Of a stretch of 64,000 nt of DNA, positions 36,073 to 44,762 are shown piece by piece. This stretch comes from Peptococcaceae bacterium BICA1-7. Its GTDB lineage: Bacteria; Bacillota; Desulfotomaculia; Desulfotomaculales; Desulfocucumaceae. Position numbers and translations under genes: made by a program. Where the stretch lies: NCBI GenBank assembly GCA_000802095.1, contig JUEB01000024.1, positions 1 to 64,000 of the forward strand. Reading direction: 5' to 3'. The notes under the pieces are model-generated. The model saw nothing but the letters and a program-made list of their open reading frames with translations. It was not told the DNA's origin and made no database searches. Every line of letters begins with the position of its first letter. Position 1 is the first letter of the stretch.

Positions 36073-36451
36073 TAGGGGCCTCTTTCAGAATGGTAAGACT
36101 TTTTTCAAGGTCCTGCAGCTGGCTATCCAGTTTCTCTATTCTGCTCACCAGTTCTTTCTGAGTGGTGCCTGAACTGGAAAGGGTGGTGCCTGCCTGCCCG
36201 AGGGCATCCTGGATGGCTGAAACATCGCCTGAAATTGCGTCAAGGCGGCCTTCCAGCTCCTTTACATTAATAGCGTTGGCCTGTTGAATATCCTGCAGGG
36301 ATTGGTCTACATATAACTTGGCAATATAAAAGCCTCCGCATACCAAAAAAAACCAGGCAAGCACAGCAGCAAGGGCAATAAAACCTCTGCTTCTGTCCGG
36401 CCTTTGACCTGGCTGTGGTGGCCGGTCACCTGTGACGTTTGGGTAATTCAA
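36059..36451 (-). CDS. Single-pass membrane coiled-coil protein
   Basis: A 130-aa protein with a proline/arginine-rich cytoplasmic N-terminus, one membrane segment (about 26-48, FIALAAVLAWFFLVCGGFYIA) and an extracytoplasmic region of heptad-like helices (about 50-125, LEGRLDAISGDVSAIQDALG). It has no recognised domain. First gene of the minus-strand wall cluster. It may act as a scaffold for the two secreted glycosidases encoded after it, which is inference from position only. Confidence 0.75.
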   Translation of the reverse strand: MNYPNVTGDRPPQPGQRPDRSRGFIALAAVLAWFFLVCGGFYIAKLYVDQSLQDIQQANAINVKELEGRLDAISGDVSAIQDALGQAGTTLSSSGTTQKELVSRIEKLDSQLQDLEKSLTILKEAPNAAR

Positions 36452-36570
36452 CTAATCACACCTTTCGCATTTAACAAGCTTCTTCCTTTAGGTAAGCCTA
36501 TTTATTACCACTATAAAACAATATACGGCACAATATCCTTTCCCGGGTGAACATGGTATTATTAAATATA

Positions 36571-36628
36571 GACGCCCCAGCTGGCCCAAAAGTTCCATTA
36601 AAGGAACCATTCGGGCTGTGGGCGTTCT
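36571..36628 (+). other. Long imperfect hairpin upstream of the EamA gene
   Basis: GACGCCCCAGCTGGCCC...AGTTCC pairs with GGAACCATTCGGGCTGTGGGCGTT across a short AT loop. It lies about 46 nt before the EamA transporter gene on the sense strand and is followed by AACGCTCC. No T run follows. I do not match it to a known riboswitch class; it could be a leader structure or a degenerate terminator. Confidence 0.5.
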
Positions 36629-36673
36629 CTTGATAACGCTCCTTACCATGAGACTAAAAATGGGGTTGAGAAT

Positions 36674-37642
36674 ATGGGGGAATTGCTGGCTCTGGGAAGC
36701 GCCCTGAGCTTTGGGGCAAGCAGCATTTTTATAGGGCGGTCGGCTTTAAAAAACGGTAAGGCCGACCGTGACGTGGGGCTCCTTATTACAATATTCGTAA
36801 ATGTAGTGATTTCATCAATTGCCCTGGCCATATATGCGTTGACCAGGGGATTGGCCCAGGTTAGCTGCTGGGCCGTGTTGTTTTTTATGCTGGTGGGAGT
36901 TTTCAGCTCATTTCTGGGCAGGGCGCTTTTTTTTGAGGGAATTACCTATATTGGTCCGGCCAGATCAAGCGCTATAAAACTTTTTGGCCCGGTATTTACT
37001 ATATTTGTTGGAGTTATATTCTTAGGGGAAGAATTAAGCCTCTTAACATGGGGCGGGCTGCTGGTAGTCCTGGGAGGCCTTTTTGTGGTGGCCTGGGAAA
37101 CGATACAGAGGGAAAAAACAGATGGCGGGGACGGGGACACTAAATTGCCGGAAAGTGAAACAGCCCGGCAGGGCGGTCGGAGTAGTCTCTTAAGCGGGCG
37201 CAATATAAAGGGAGTGGCCCTTGGTATACTGGCCGGAGCCTCTTACGGCACGGCCACTATTTTCAGAAGGCTGGGCATGCAGGCGGTCCCCAATGCCTTT
37301 CTGGGCACCTGGCTGGCCTTTATCACCTCACTTATTCTGTACTTTTCCTATATGTACAGGCTATACGGACCGGAAAAACTCTTTGGGGCCATAAAGGGAA
37401 ATGTGGACATTAATTACTTTTACTCCGGGATATTTACCGGGACTGCACAGTTTCTGATACTGCTATCCCTTAATTATATCGGCATAGGAATAGCCAATAC
37501 CCTTTTAAATACTGACGCAGTATTCACTGCCGTAATGGGCTACCTTTTACTGGGAAACAGGGAAAAAATCAATGTTTATACCGCCGGGGCTGTAATTTTG
37601 GTTACTGCCGGGGTGGGCATGATACTGCTGGGAAAACAATAG
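36674..37642 (+). CDS. EamA/DMT-family transporter
   Basis: A 322-aa membrane protein with ten predicted helices arranged as two EamA repeats (about 3-140 and 175-320). The repeats are separated by a hydrophilic loop (TIQREKTDGGDGDTKLPESETARQG). Conserved features are ALGSALSFGASSIFIGR at the start and FTAVMGYLLLGNREKINVYTAGAVILVTAGVGMILLG at the end. It is monocistronic. Substrates of the family are metabolites such as amino acids; none can be assigned here. Confidence 0.85.
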   Translation: MGELLALGSALSFGASSIFIGRSALKNGKADRDVGLLITIFVNVVISSIALAIYALTRGLAQVSCWAVLFFMLVGVFSSFLGRALFFEGITYIGPARSSAIKLFGPVFTIFVGVIFLGEELSLLTWGGLLVVLGGLFVVAWETIQREKTDGGDGDTKLPESETARQGGRSSLLSGRNIKGVALGILAGASYGTATIFRRLGMQAVPNAFLGTWLAFITSLILYFSYMYRLYGPEKLFGAIKGNVDINYFYSGIFTGTAQFLILLSLNYIGIGIANTLLNTDAVFTAVMGYLLLGNREKINVYTAGAVILVTAGVGMILLGKQ

Positions 37643-37791
37643 CTTGCTGCCGCATTGAGAATTAAATGGTTTATTTGCACTTTTTTTAAGTATTTTATGG
37701 TTACATAGGAGGATTTTGCAGAATTATGTAAAACTTTATTTATTGAATTGATCATATTTTTAACAACTTATTAAGAAGGGGGTGCAGCCCT

Positions 37792-38205
37792 GTGAATTCA
37801 GAAGAGCAGCTGGTAATTTTTCAGCTAAATGACCAGAAATATGCCCTGCCGATCCAGGAAACCCAGGAAATAATCAGAATGAGCAACATTACCAGGGTTC
37901 CTAATACCAAGCATTACGTGGAGGGGATAATTAACCTGAGGGGCAGTATTGTGCCTGTCATCAACCTGAACAAGAGGCTTAACCTGAATGTTACCGAATA
38001 CGGAGAAGATACCCGGATTATAGTTGTAGAGCACGGAGGCCAGAAGGTGGGCATGATAGTGGACATTGTTCTTGAAGTGGGCCGCTTCAGTGAAAATGAA
38101 ATAGAGCCCCCCTCGGTGGCCGGTGACAATGTTGACTACCTTAAAGGAGTGGTAAAAAAGGAGGATAACCTCTGGCTCCTGATAAATCTTGGAGAGATAG
38201 TATAA
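37792..38205 (+). CDS. cheW: CheW-like chemotaxis coupling protein
   Basis: A 137-aa single-domain CheW protein. The domain (about 3-137) has LVIFQLNDQKYALPIQETQEIIRM, VPNTKHYVEGIINLRGSIVPVINL and the GMIVDIVLEV and LKGVVKKEDNLWLLINLGEIV segments. It couples chemoreceptors to CheA. No other chemotaxis gene is nearby, so it belongs to a dispersed set. GTG start after AAGGGGGTG, 11 nt away. A hairpin ends the transcript. Confidence 0.92.
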   Translation: MNSEEQLVIFQLNDQKYALPIQETQEIIRMSNITRVPNTKHYVEGIINLRGSIVPVINLNKRLNLNVTEYGEDTRIIVVEHGGQKVGMIVDIVLEVGRFSENEIEPPSVAGDNVDYLKGVVKKEDNLWLLINLGEIV

Positions 38206-38230
38206 TTGCAGCCCTTGGTGTATTGTAAAA

Positions 38231-38263
38231 TAATTAAGGCCGGCCCGCCGGCCTTAATTATTT
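38231..38263 (+). terminator. Terminator after cheW
   Basis: TAATTAAGGCCGGC and GCCGGCCTTAATTA are a perfect inverted repeat around CC, followed by TTTG. Confidence 0.75.
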
Positions 38264-38314
38264 GTACGTATTGAGGGGACAATTAATATAGACTGATTTT
38301 TTAAGAGGTGTTCC

Positions 38315-40042
38315 ATGGAAACTGTCCAGGCTCTCAGACAAAAACTTCTTTCCATTGACGGGAAGGGCTACGGAGCTTATAAGGGGGTCCAGGGGGGGTA
38401 CAACTCCGGCTGGTTTCAGATATTTATCGACCACGTTCAGGCCGACCCCTTCGCCCCTCCCAGCAGGCTGAGGGCCAGGGTTGAACACCGGTTCTCCGGT
38501 TTCCCCCGGGAATTATTCGTTGATCGGGCGGGCAGGGTGGCCCTTCAGGATTTTGTGGCCAGGGAGCTGTACAGGCAGCTGAAATCACAGCAGCCGGCGG
38601 AAAGGGCCGGGACCGGAAAGAGCGGAGTGCTGTCCATAGACCGCTGCGGTCAGGAAATACTGGAAAGGACAGCTATACTGGTTACCGCTGATTTCATTGA
38701 GGCCAGGTTTTCCCTGGGACTTCCCGCCCGTGGACGGACAGTGCAGGGAAAAGAGGCTGCCGGCCTTATTACCGGTACAATTCCCGGCTCGTTGGAAAAA
38801 TGCCTGCTCTATAAGAATATAAGTAAAGATGACCTTAAAGCCCACGTGGATTTGGTCCGGGACCAGGAATTCTTAAGAGGGTCTCTGGAGGAAAGGGGCC
38901 TGGTGGCCTTTGTAGCTAACGGCTCCATACTGCCAAGAGAAAGTGGGATAAGTGACCGGCCCCTGAAGGGAAAGACAGTAGTACCCTTTCTGTCACCCCC
39001 TGACCTGGAGATTGAATTCACCCTGCCCGTGAGGGGCAGGATTGCCGGAATGGGAGTGCCCCGGGGAGTAACGCTCATAGTGGGGGGAGGTTACCATGGC
39101 AAGTCCACTCTTTTAAGGGCCATTGAAAGGGGCATATATAACCATATAGCCGGAGATGGAAGAGAAATGGTGATCACTGACGGCAGTGCGGTCAAGATAC
39201 GCTCTGAGGACGGGAGAAGGGTTGAAAGTGTGGACATAGGGCCTTTCATAAACAATCTCCCCTTTGGGCAGGACACCAGCTCATTTTGCACCGAAAACGC
39301 CAGTGGCAGCACTTCCCAGGCTGCCAACATAATGGAGGCAATTGAGTGCGGCACATCACTTCTCTTACTGGACGAGGATACCAGCGCCACCAACTTCATG
39401 ATCAGAGACGGCCGCATGCAGAGGCTGGTGGCCAAGGAGTATGAGCCCATTACTCCTTTCATAGACAGGGTGAGGGACCTGTACAGTGACCTGAAGATAT
39501 CCTCCATACTGGTGGTAGGTGGCTCCGGGGACTATCTGAAAGTAGCTGATTTAGTTATCAAGATGCAGGAGTACAGGGCCTCTGATGCTACCTCAGAGGC
39601 CAGGGCTATAATAGACAGCACGCCTGATTTCCGGGTTGTGGAATCTACCGGCGCGATGGGGAGACCGTCTCCCAGAGTTCCCATTCCCGTCCGGGGTGGG
39701 AGGGAGGACAGGGTCAGGATAAAAGCCAGGGGTCTTGAACAGATAAGCTTCGGGGGAGATGAGATAAATCTTGCTTATGTGGACCAGTTGGTGGACCCCA
39801 GCCAGACAAGGGCGTTGGCCCAAATAATCCGCTACGCATATGACTGTTACGTGGACGGCAGGAGATCGCTGCCGGAGATAGTGGAAAGGGTTCTTCAGGA
39901 TATCAGGGAGGGTCTGGATGTGGTCTCCCCCTATGCCAGGGGTTCCCATCCCGGCGATTATGCCCTGCCCAGGGGACAGGAGATTGCTGCCGCCTTCAAC
40001 CGGCTGCGCAGCTTAAGGGTATGCGCACCGGGTAAAAAGTGA
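38315..40042 (+). CDS. ABC-class ATPase (PF09818-like), soluble
   Basis: A 575-aa cytoplasmic protein of the predicted ABC_ATPase family. A family-specific N-terminal part (KGYGAYKGVQGGYNSGWFQIFIDHVQADPFAPPSRLRARV) precedes the nucleotide-binding core (about 235-440). That core has Walker A GGGYHGKSTLLRAIERG (~261-277) and Walker B LLLLDEDTSATNFMIRD (~347-363) with DED in place of the usual DEP. There are no membrane segments. Function unknown; it is not an ordinary transporter ATPase. Neighbours give no hint. ATG with AAGAGGTG upstream. Confidence 0.85.
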   Translation: METVQALRQKLLSIDGKGYGAYKGVQGGYNSGWFQIFIDHVQADPFAPPSRLRARVEHRFSGFPRELFVDRAGRVALQDFVARELYRQLKSQQPAERAGTGKSGVLSIDRCGQEILERTAILVTADFIEARFSLGLPARGRTVQGKEAAGLITGTIPGSLEKCLLYKNISKDDLKAHVDLVRDQEFLRGSLEERGLVAFVANGSILPRESGISDRPLKGKTVVPFLSPPDLEIEFTLPVRGRIAGMGVPRGVTLIVGGGYHGKSTLLRAIERGIYNHIAGDGREMVITDGSAVKIRSEDGRRVESVDIGPFINNLPFGQDTSSFCTENASGSTSQAANIMEAIECGTSLLLLDEDTSATNFMIRDGRMQRLVAKEYEPITPFIDRVRDLYSDLKISSILVVGGSGDYLKVADLVIKMQEYRASDATSEARAIIDSTPDFRVVESTGAMGRPSPRVPIPVRGGREDRVRIKARGLEQISFGGDEINLAYVDQLVDPSQTRALAQIIRYAYDCYVDGRRSLPEIVERVLQDIREGLDVVSPYARGSHPGDYALPRGQEIAAAFNRLRSLRVCAPGKK

Positions 40043-40077
40043 CCTTGTGATATAGGTAACAAAATATTACCCGGGCC

Positions 40078-40106
40078 TTGCATGACCAGATTGTATGCAT
40101 TAAAAT
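40078..40106 (+). promoter_or_regulatory. Candidate sigma-A promoter for the CBS-ACT gene
   Basis: TTGCAT and TAAAAT are separated by exactly 17 nt, ending 35 nt before the gene start. Confidence 0.5.
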
Positions 40107-40141
40107 TGACTGAAAGAGATCATAAAGGAGGAGGCGTTATA

Positions 40142-40774
40142 ATGTTTGTAAAGGATTGCATGTCGACTACCCCTATTTCCATCACCCCCACGACACCTAT
40201 ACTGGAAGCCCTCAATACTATGAAAAAAAATAAAATAAGGCAGCTTCCGGTGGTGGAGAACAACAGGCTGGTTGGCCTGGTTACTGAGAGGGAGCTTCTT
40301 ACTGTAACACCTTCTCCGGCAACAACTCTCAGTATTTATGAAATGAATTACCTTCTGGCCAAAATGGTTGTGAAAGAAGTAATGGTGAAGAATCCTGTTA
40401 CAGTGGAACCCTCCTCAAACATAGAAGATGCCGCGCTGATTATGAGGGATAAAAAACTTGGCAGTCTTCTGGTGACAGAGAATGGCAAACTGGTAGGCAT
40501 AATAACCCAGACCGATGTTTTTGACAAGCTGATCAGCATGTTCGGACTCCGCAAGGCAGGTACCCGTCTTGTCATCGAGACTGATGACAGGGTAGGGGCA
40601 CTGGCTGATATAGTTGACGAGGTCAGGAATTTGGGGCTCAACCTGGTAGGGGTCGCCATAGCTGATAAGTCGGACCGGAAGGTTCAGATAATGCTTAGAA
40701 TAAGCACAGCTGACCCTGGCCCGCTGGTAAAAAACATTAAGGAAAAGGGTTTTACGGTAACCAGTATCAGCTAG
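40142..40774 (+). CDS. CBS-pair plus ACT domain protein (AcuB-like)
   Basis: A 210-aa cytoplasmic sensor. Two CBS domains (about 1-60, MFVKDCMSTTPISITPTTPILEAL, and 75-130, VVKEVMVKNPVTVEPSSNIEDAAL) form a Bateman module that usually binds adenine nucleotides. The C-terminal ACT domain (about 140-210) may bind an amino acid. The start is the ATG at 40142, because AAGGAGGAGG lies 8 nt upstream. An ATG at 40082 lies inside the promoter. The architecture is that of AcuB-type proteins. Its partner gene may be the regulator 65 nt downstream. Confidence 0.9.
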   Translation: MFVKDCMSTTPISITPTTPILEALNTMKKNKIRQLPVVENNRLVGLVTERELLTVTPSPATTLSIYEMNYLLAKMVVKEVMVKNPVTVEPSSNIEDAALIMRDKKLGSLLVTENGKLVGIITQTDVFDKLISMFGLRKAGTRLVIETDDRVGALADIVDEVRNLGLNLVGVAIADKSDRKVQIMLRISTADPGPLVKNIKEKGFTVTSIS

Positions 40775-40838
40775 TTTTCTACACACCCCCAAATAAGCTA
40801 AAAGGACTGCAGTGTCCTCTAAAGGAGCGCCGGTTTGC

Positions 40839-41465
40839 ATGGACAGTCAAAGTTCAGGTGCAATGGCCCGTTATGTCACCATTGCCATAGATATTGCCTC
40901 AAGGATAGTAAGAGGTGAGTACAGGGAGGGGCAAAAGGTCTTTGGACGCTCCACCCTGGCGGGTAAGTACAATGTTTCTCCCGAAACCATACGAAGGGCT
41001 TTGACGCTGCTTCAGGACACCGGGATAGTTGACGTTTCCCCTGGGGTGGGAGTGGTGGTAAGATCAAAGAGGGCAGCCGAGACCTTTCTGGCCCAGAGTG
41101 GTCAGAGACAGATTCTTCGTGACCTGCAGGAAAGGCTGCACACCCTTTTAAGGCAGAGAGACAATCTAAATCAGGAAATTGAAAAGCTGACCAACGACCT
41201 TTTGGACTATACCTTCAAAATGGCCGGAAGATTACAGAAGATTGAGGAAATAAAGGTTAACAGGTTCTCGCCCCTGGTGGGCAGATCCCTTGTGGAGGCC
41301 GAATTCAGGGGTAAGACCGGGGCCACGGTGCTGGCTATTTACAGGAATGGTGAGGAGATAGTGTCTCCCAGGGCAGACACCATTATAGAGGTGGACGATG
41401 TCCTTATTATGGTAAGCCAGCCTGAGATGAAGGAAGAGCTGCATCGTATGGTGGACCCTGATTGA
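40839..41465 (+). CDS. GntR-type regulator with RCK_C domain (BusR-like)
   Basis: A 208-aa transcription factor. An N-terminal winged helix of the GntR family (about 10-75: FGRSTLAGKYNVSPETIRRALTLLQDTGIV) is followed by a coiled coil (about 86-135) and a C-terminal TrkA-C/RCK_C domain (about 140-208: VGRSLVEAEFRGKTGATVLAIYRNGEEIVSPRADTIIEVDDVLIMV). This is the architecture of BusR, the c-di-AMP-dependent repressor of osmolyte uptake in lactic acid bacteria. The ATG at 40839 has AAAGGAG 11 nt upstream. No betaine or potassium transporter is adjacent, so the targets are unknown. Ligand and role are inferred from architecture only. Confidence 0.85.
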   Translation: MDSQSSGAMARYVTIAIDIASRIVRGEYREGQKVFGRSTLAGKYNVSPETIRRALTLLQDTGIVDVSPGVGVVVRSKRAAETFLAQSGQRQILRDLQERLHTLLRQRDNLNQEIEKLTNDLLDYTFKMAGRLQKIEEIKVNRFSPLVGRSLVEAEFRGKTGATVLAIYRNGEEIVSPRADTIIEVDDVLIMVSQPEMKEELHRMVDPD

Positions 41466-41533
41466 AAAGGTATAAAATTAGCGCCCCTGGGCATAATAAT
41501 CGGTAAATCCGCCATAATCAGGGGGGAACCGGT

Positions 41534-41665
41534 GTGGGATTCAAAGACTTTGAGAGTAAAGTCAAGGATGTCCGGGTGAAACTGGACGAAGAACACAGGG
41601 AAGCCGTAGAACAGAGTAAAAATTTGAAGACAGAAGAGAATGACACCGTTTCTGACTCCATGTAA
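41534..41665 (+). CDS. Hypothetical small charged protein (43 aa)
   Basis: Reads MGFKDFESKVKDVRVKLDEEHREAVEQSKN...SDSM, strongly charged and probably one long helix. GTG start with GGGGGG 8 nt upstream, followed by a strong terminator, which supports a real gene. No family recognised. Confidence 0.55.
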   Translation: MGFKDFESKVKDVRVKLDEEHREAVEQSKNLKTEENDTVSDSM

Positions 41666-41669
41666 TTGC

Positions 41670-41709
41670 AAAAAAGGAAGGCCCGCTTAAGAGCAGGCCT
41701 TCCTTTTTT
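41670..41709. terminator. Bidirectional terminator between the small gene and acs
   Basis: AAAAAGGAAGGCC and GGCCTTCCTTTTTT form a stem around CGCTTAAGAGCA, with A and T runs on both sides. It serves the plus-strand small gene and the minus-strand acs. Confidence 0.88.
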
Positions 41710-41721
41710 GATTTAAACCTT

Positions 41722-43665
41722 TTACTGCATCTTGCCAATAGCTTCCCTGATTTCAGAAACCGAGGCCTCTTCTTCGATGGTGGAGAGGTCGCCCAGGTCG
41801 TTGCCCATCATCAGAGTCTTCATAACCCTGCGCATAATCTTTCCGCTGCGGGTCTTGGGAAGCATGCTTACAAACTGTATGTCCTTCATGACCACGATGG
41901 CGCCCATGGTTTTGCGGATATGGGCGATAAGTTCCTTCTTAAGATCATCACTGGCCTCGTATCCTGCTTTTAGAACCACAAAGGCGCAGGCCACCTCACC
42001 TCTTAACTCGTCGGGAACACCTGAAACACCGGCCTCAACAACCGCCGGGTGGCCGATGAGGGAGCTTTCCACTTCAACGGTGCCGATACGGTGGGCGGCG
42101 ATTTTGATAACCTCATCGGAGCGGCCGGCAAACCAGATGTAGCCATCTTCATCTCTGGCAGCAGCGTCACCGCAATAATAGGATCCCTTGGTAGACTCCA
42201 ATTTTTCCCAATAGTTGGTTTTCAGTCCGTCAGGGTCGCCCCACAGGGTGGAAACAAGTCCGGGGAAGGGCCGCTTGATAACGATAACGCCCTTTTGCCC
42301 TGCCTCCATGGGAGCGCCGGTCTTTTCGTCCACCACCTCGGCCACCACGCCGGGCACCGGAATATGAGCTGAGCCGGGCTTGATGGGTATAATTCCCAGG
42401 CCGTAAGGGTTGGCGAAAATGGGGCCTGATGTTTCGGTCTGCCACATATGGTCCATAACCGGTATCTTGTTTTTGAAGACTTCCTCCTGGAGCCAGCTCC
42501 AGGCCGGAGGGTTCAACACCTCGCCGGCGCAGAATATTCTTTCAATCGAGCTCAAATCATGCTTTTCTGTATGCTCGATGCCAAGTCGCATCAGCCCCCT
42601 GACACCGGTGGGGGAGAGCCACAGCGCGGTGGCCTTGTTGCGGGACGCCAGTTCCCACCACATGTCTTTGCGGGGGAAGTCGGGGGTCCCTTCATAGAGT
42701 ATGGTGGTGCAGCCGTGCAGGAGGGGGCCGTATACGTTAAAGCTGTGACCCACAATCCAGCCTATGTCGGAGGTGGCAAACCAGACGTCTTCTTCCTTCA
42801 TCCCATAGATCCACTTGCCCATGCAGTAGACGTACATCTGGTAGCCGCCATGTTTTTGCACGGTAACCTTGGGCTTGGCGGTTGTCCCGGAAGTGGGCAG
42901 CATGAAGAGGGGGTCGTTTGATTCCATAAGCTCGTAATCAGAGCTCTGTCCCTCTGCTCCGGCCAGGAATTCATCCCAGTATATGTCCCGGCCCTCCTGC
43001 ATGGGAGGCACCCTCTCCTCGCTCTTTTTCAGTACTACAACCTTCTTAATCTGACCTGCCGGGGCCAGGGCCAGTCCATCGTCAATGATGGGCTTTAACG
43101 CAACAGGCTTGCCTCTTCTCAGTCCCTCGTCCTGGGTAAGCACGTATTCGGCGCCGGAGATATTCACCCTGTCGGCCACCGCATTGGCGGAGAATCCGGC
43201 GAATATAACCACGTGGATGGCCCCGATCCGGGCGCAGGCCAGCATGGCGGAAGCGGATTCAATTCCGTTGGGCATGTATATGGCCACCCGGTCGCCCCTC
43301 TTCACTCCCATACCCCTGAGGGCGGCAGCGTACTGCTTTACTATTGAATGCAGCTGGGCATAAGTAACTGATTTTATTTCTCCGGTCTCCCCGGATTCGG
43401 CTATAATGGCTGTTCTGCCTGACCGGCCTCTTTTTATGTTGTAGTCAACTGCGTTATAACATATATTAGTCAGTCCGCCAATATACCATTGGAAATTGGG
43501 ATAATCCCAGTTAAAGACCTTGTCCCACTTTTTAAACCAATGAATTTCGGAAGATGCTTTTATAGCTGCATCTTCCCAGAAGCCTTCGGTGTCTTCTGCT
43601 GCCCAGTCCATAAAGCTCTTTACGTGTGGAGGAATAAGTCCTGTTCCCATTCTTTCATTTGACAT
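41722..43665 (-). CDS. acsA: AMP-forming acyl-CoA synthetase (acetyl-CoA synthetase, Acs)
   Basis: Activates acetate (or propionate) to its CoA thioester with ATP, 647 aa. The N-terminal ~100 residues resemble Acs (FWEDAAIKASSEIHWFKKWDKVFNWDYPNFQWYIGGLTN). The phosphate loop is PTSGTTAKPK (~263-272). The adenylate-binding region has WQTETSG (~431-437) and the C-terminal lysine loop TRSGKIMRR carries the acetylatable catalytic lysine. The ATG at 43665 was chosen, as AAGGAGG lies 12 nt upstream and abuts the TTG at 43677. It has its own promoter and terminator. Acetate versus propionate preference cannot be told with certainty. Confidence 0.93.
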   Translation of the reverse strand: MSNERMGTGLIPPHVKSFMDWAAEDTEGFWEDAAIKASSEIHWFKKWDKVFNWDYPNFQWYIGGLTNICYNAVDYNIKRGRSGRTAIIAESGETGEIKSVTYAQLHSIVKQYAAALRGMGVKRGDRVAIYMPNGIESASAMLACARIGAIHVVIFAGFSANAVADRVNISGAEYVLTQDEGLRRGKPVALKPIIDDGLALAPAGQIKKVVVLKKSEERVPPMQEGRDIYWDEFLAGAEGQSSDYELMESNDPLFMLPTSGTTAKPKVTVQKHGGYQMYVYCMGKWIYGMKEEDVWFATSDIGWIVGHSFNVYGPLLHGCTTILYEGTPDFPRKDMWWELASRNKATALWLSPTGVRGLMRLGIEHTEKHDLSSIERIFCAGEVLNPPAWSWLQEEVFKNKIPVMDHMWQTETSGPIFANPYGLGIIPIKPGSAHIPVPGVVAEVVDEKTGAPMEAGQKGVIVIKRPFPGLVSTLWGDPDGLKTNYWEKLESTKGSYYCGDAAARDEDGYIWFAGRSDEVIKIAAHRIGTVEVESSLIGHPAVVEAGVSGVPDELRGEVACAFVVLKAGYEASDDLKKELIAHIRKTMGAIVVMKDIQFVSMLPKTRSGKIMRRVMKTLMMGNDLGDLSTIEEEASVSEIREAIGKMQ

Positions 43666-43712
43666 AGGTGCTAGCAACCTCCTTCAGTAGATTTTGAATA
43701 TTCTAAAATATA

Positions 43713-43741
43713 ATTATATTGGCAATATACAAATAAGTAAA
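43713..43741 (-). promoter_or_regulatory. Candidate sigma-A promoter for acs
   Basis: On the minus strand TTTACT and TATAAT are separated by exactly 17 nt, placing transcription start about 40 nt before the acs ATG. The rest of the 300-nt gap to 43964 is AT-rich. Its plus-strand end carries a CCCGGGGTAA...TTACCCGGG hairpin (about 43914-43938) just before the next gene. No other feature is seen. Confidence 0.55.
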
Positions 43742-43964
43742 CGATAGAAAATTCTTGAATCTAGAAAGTTGTCTCCAATGATTATCATAAAAATGCTGAA
43801 TATTCTGTGAAATTGCTCCGGTTAAGGGACAAAGCAACTTTATTATTGTCTTTGGCGTGCATGAAATTAGTTTTATATTGCTACAAAAAAAATGGCATTC
43901 TAAATTTTAGCCGCCCGGGGTAAGACATATTACCCGGGATAGTGCTGCCGGGAGGTGGATTGTT

Positions 43965-44678
43965 ATGGCAGTATCCCGTTCAGGGGCGGGGCACAGGCTT
44001 AGGCAGGGCTGGAACAGGGTCTGCCTGGTGGCTGGCCGCCCGGCACGACAGACATTAAGGCTGATGCGCTTTTTGATAACCGGATTTGTGGTGTTTTTCA
44101 GCCCTCTCATAGTCTGGCTGATACTGGCTGTGAACAGAGAGCTTATACACTATATAGTCAATGCCCGCTGGGCTGGATTTATCGCTCCGGACGCTCTGAG
44201 AACAATGAGGGAGGACGTTAATAGCAGGTGGTTTGTCTCCGGCTTTAATGAGGCCGCCCTGGGGGGATTGCTTACACTGTACGGGGTCATAGTAACTGTA
44301 TGGTATTATCATTCAGTAAGGCAGCAGGAGGTGGTGGAGAAAAGGCTCTTTGTCATCGACGAACTGCTGGAGGAGCTTAAGAAAAATAAAAAAATGCTGG
44401 ATGCCCTGGCGGCAGATAGGAGGTTTCTCTGCGAGACCTCCGGGGAACTGTTCCCCGATGGCACTGATGAGCTGATGGTCTTTCACACCAGGGCCTGGCA
44501 GAGGCTGGGGGCTGATGTGGCCATGCTGCCCCGCATACTGCACCTGAAACTTTCGGTACTGTATAGCTGTCTGATGGATTGCGGGGCCACCGGTGACTAC
44601 CAAAGGCGCAGGGCCACCATCGACAGGCTGCCGGATATAATAACCGAGCTGCAGAGATACAGGCGCAGGCTGAATTAA
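43965..44678 (+). CDS. Hypothetical membrane protein (237 aa)
   Basis: Two membrane segments are visible (about 28-50, LMRFLITGFVVFFSPLIVWLILAV, and 92-112, LGGLLTLYGVIVTVWYYH). A basic N-terminus precedes the first, and a C-terminal ~120-residue helical, charged domain follows the second (EVVEKRLFVIDELLEELKKNKKMLDALAADRRFL). No family recognised. ATG with GGGAGGTG upstream. It lies alone between acs and the riboflavin operon. A structural or signalling role is possible. Confidence 0.7.
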   Translation: MAVSRSGAGHRLRQGWNRVCLVAGRPARQTLRLMRFLITGFVVFFSPLIVWLILAVNRELIHYIVNARWAGFIAPDALRTMREDVNSRWFVSGFNEAALGGLLTLYGVIVTVWYYHSVRQQEVVEKRLFVIDELLEELKKNKKMLDALAADRRFLCETSGELFPDGTDELMVFHTRAWQRLGADVAMLPRILHLKLSVLYSCLMDCGATGDYQRRRATIDRLPDIITELQRYRRRLN

Positions 44679-44701
44679 CCTGGTTTAAATAAAACTTGTG
44701 T

Positions 44702-44730
44702 TTGACACCCCGGGGTAATAGTCCTATAAT
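44702..44730 (+). promoter_or_regulatory. Sigma-A promoter of the riboflavin operon
   Basis: Consensus TTGACA and TATAAT with exactly 17 nt spacing, about 30 nt before the FMN riboswitch. Confidence 0.85.
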
Positions 44731-44762
44731 ATTTAATAGTCCTGAAATAACTGAATATATGC

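Noticed and set aside
36571-36628. Known riboswitch (guanidine, ZTP, Mn or similar) before the EamA gene
   Set aside because: None of the conserved core sequences of these classes was found; only a long hairpin is seen.
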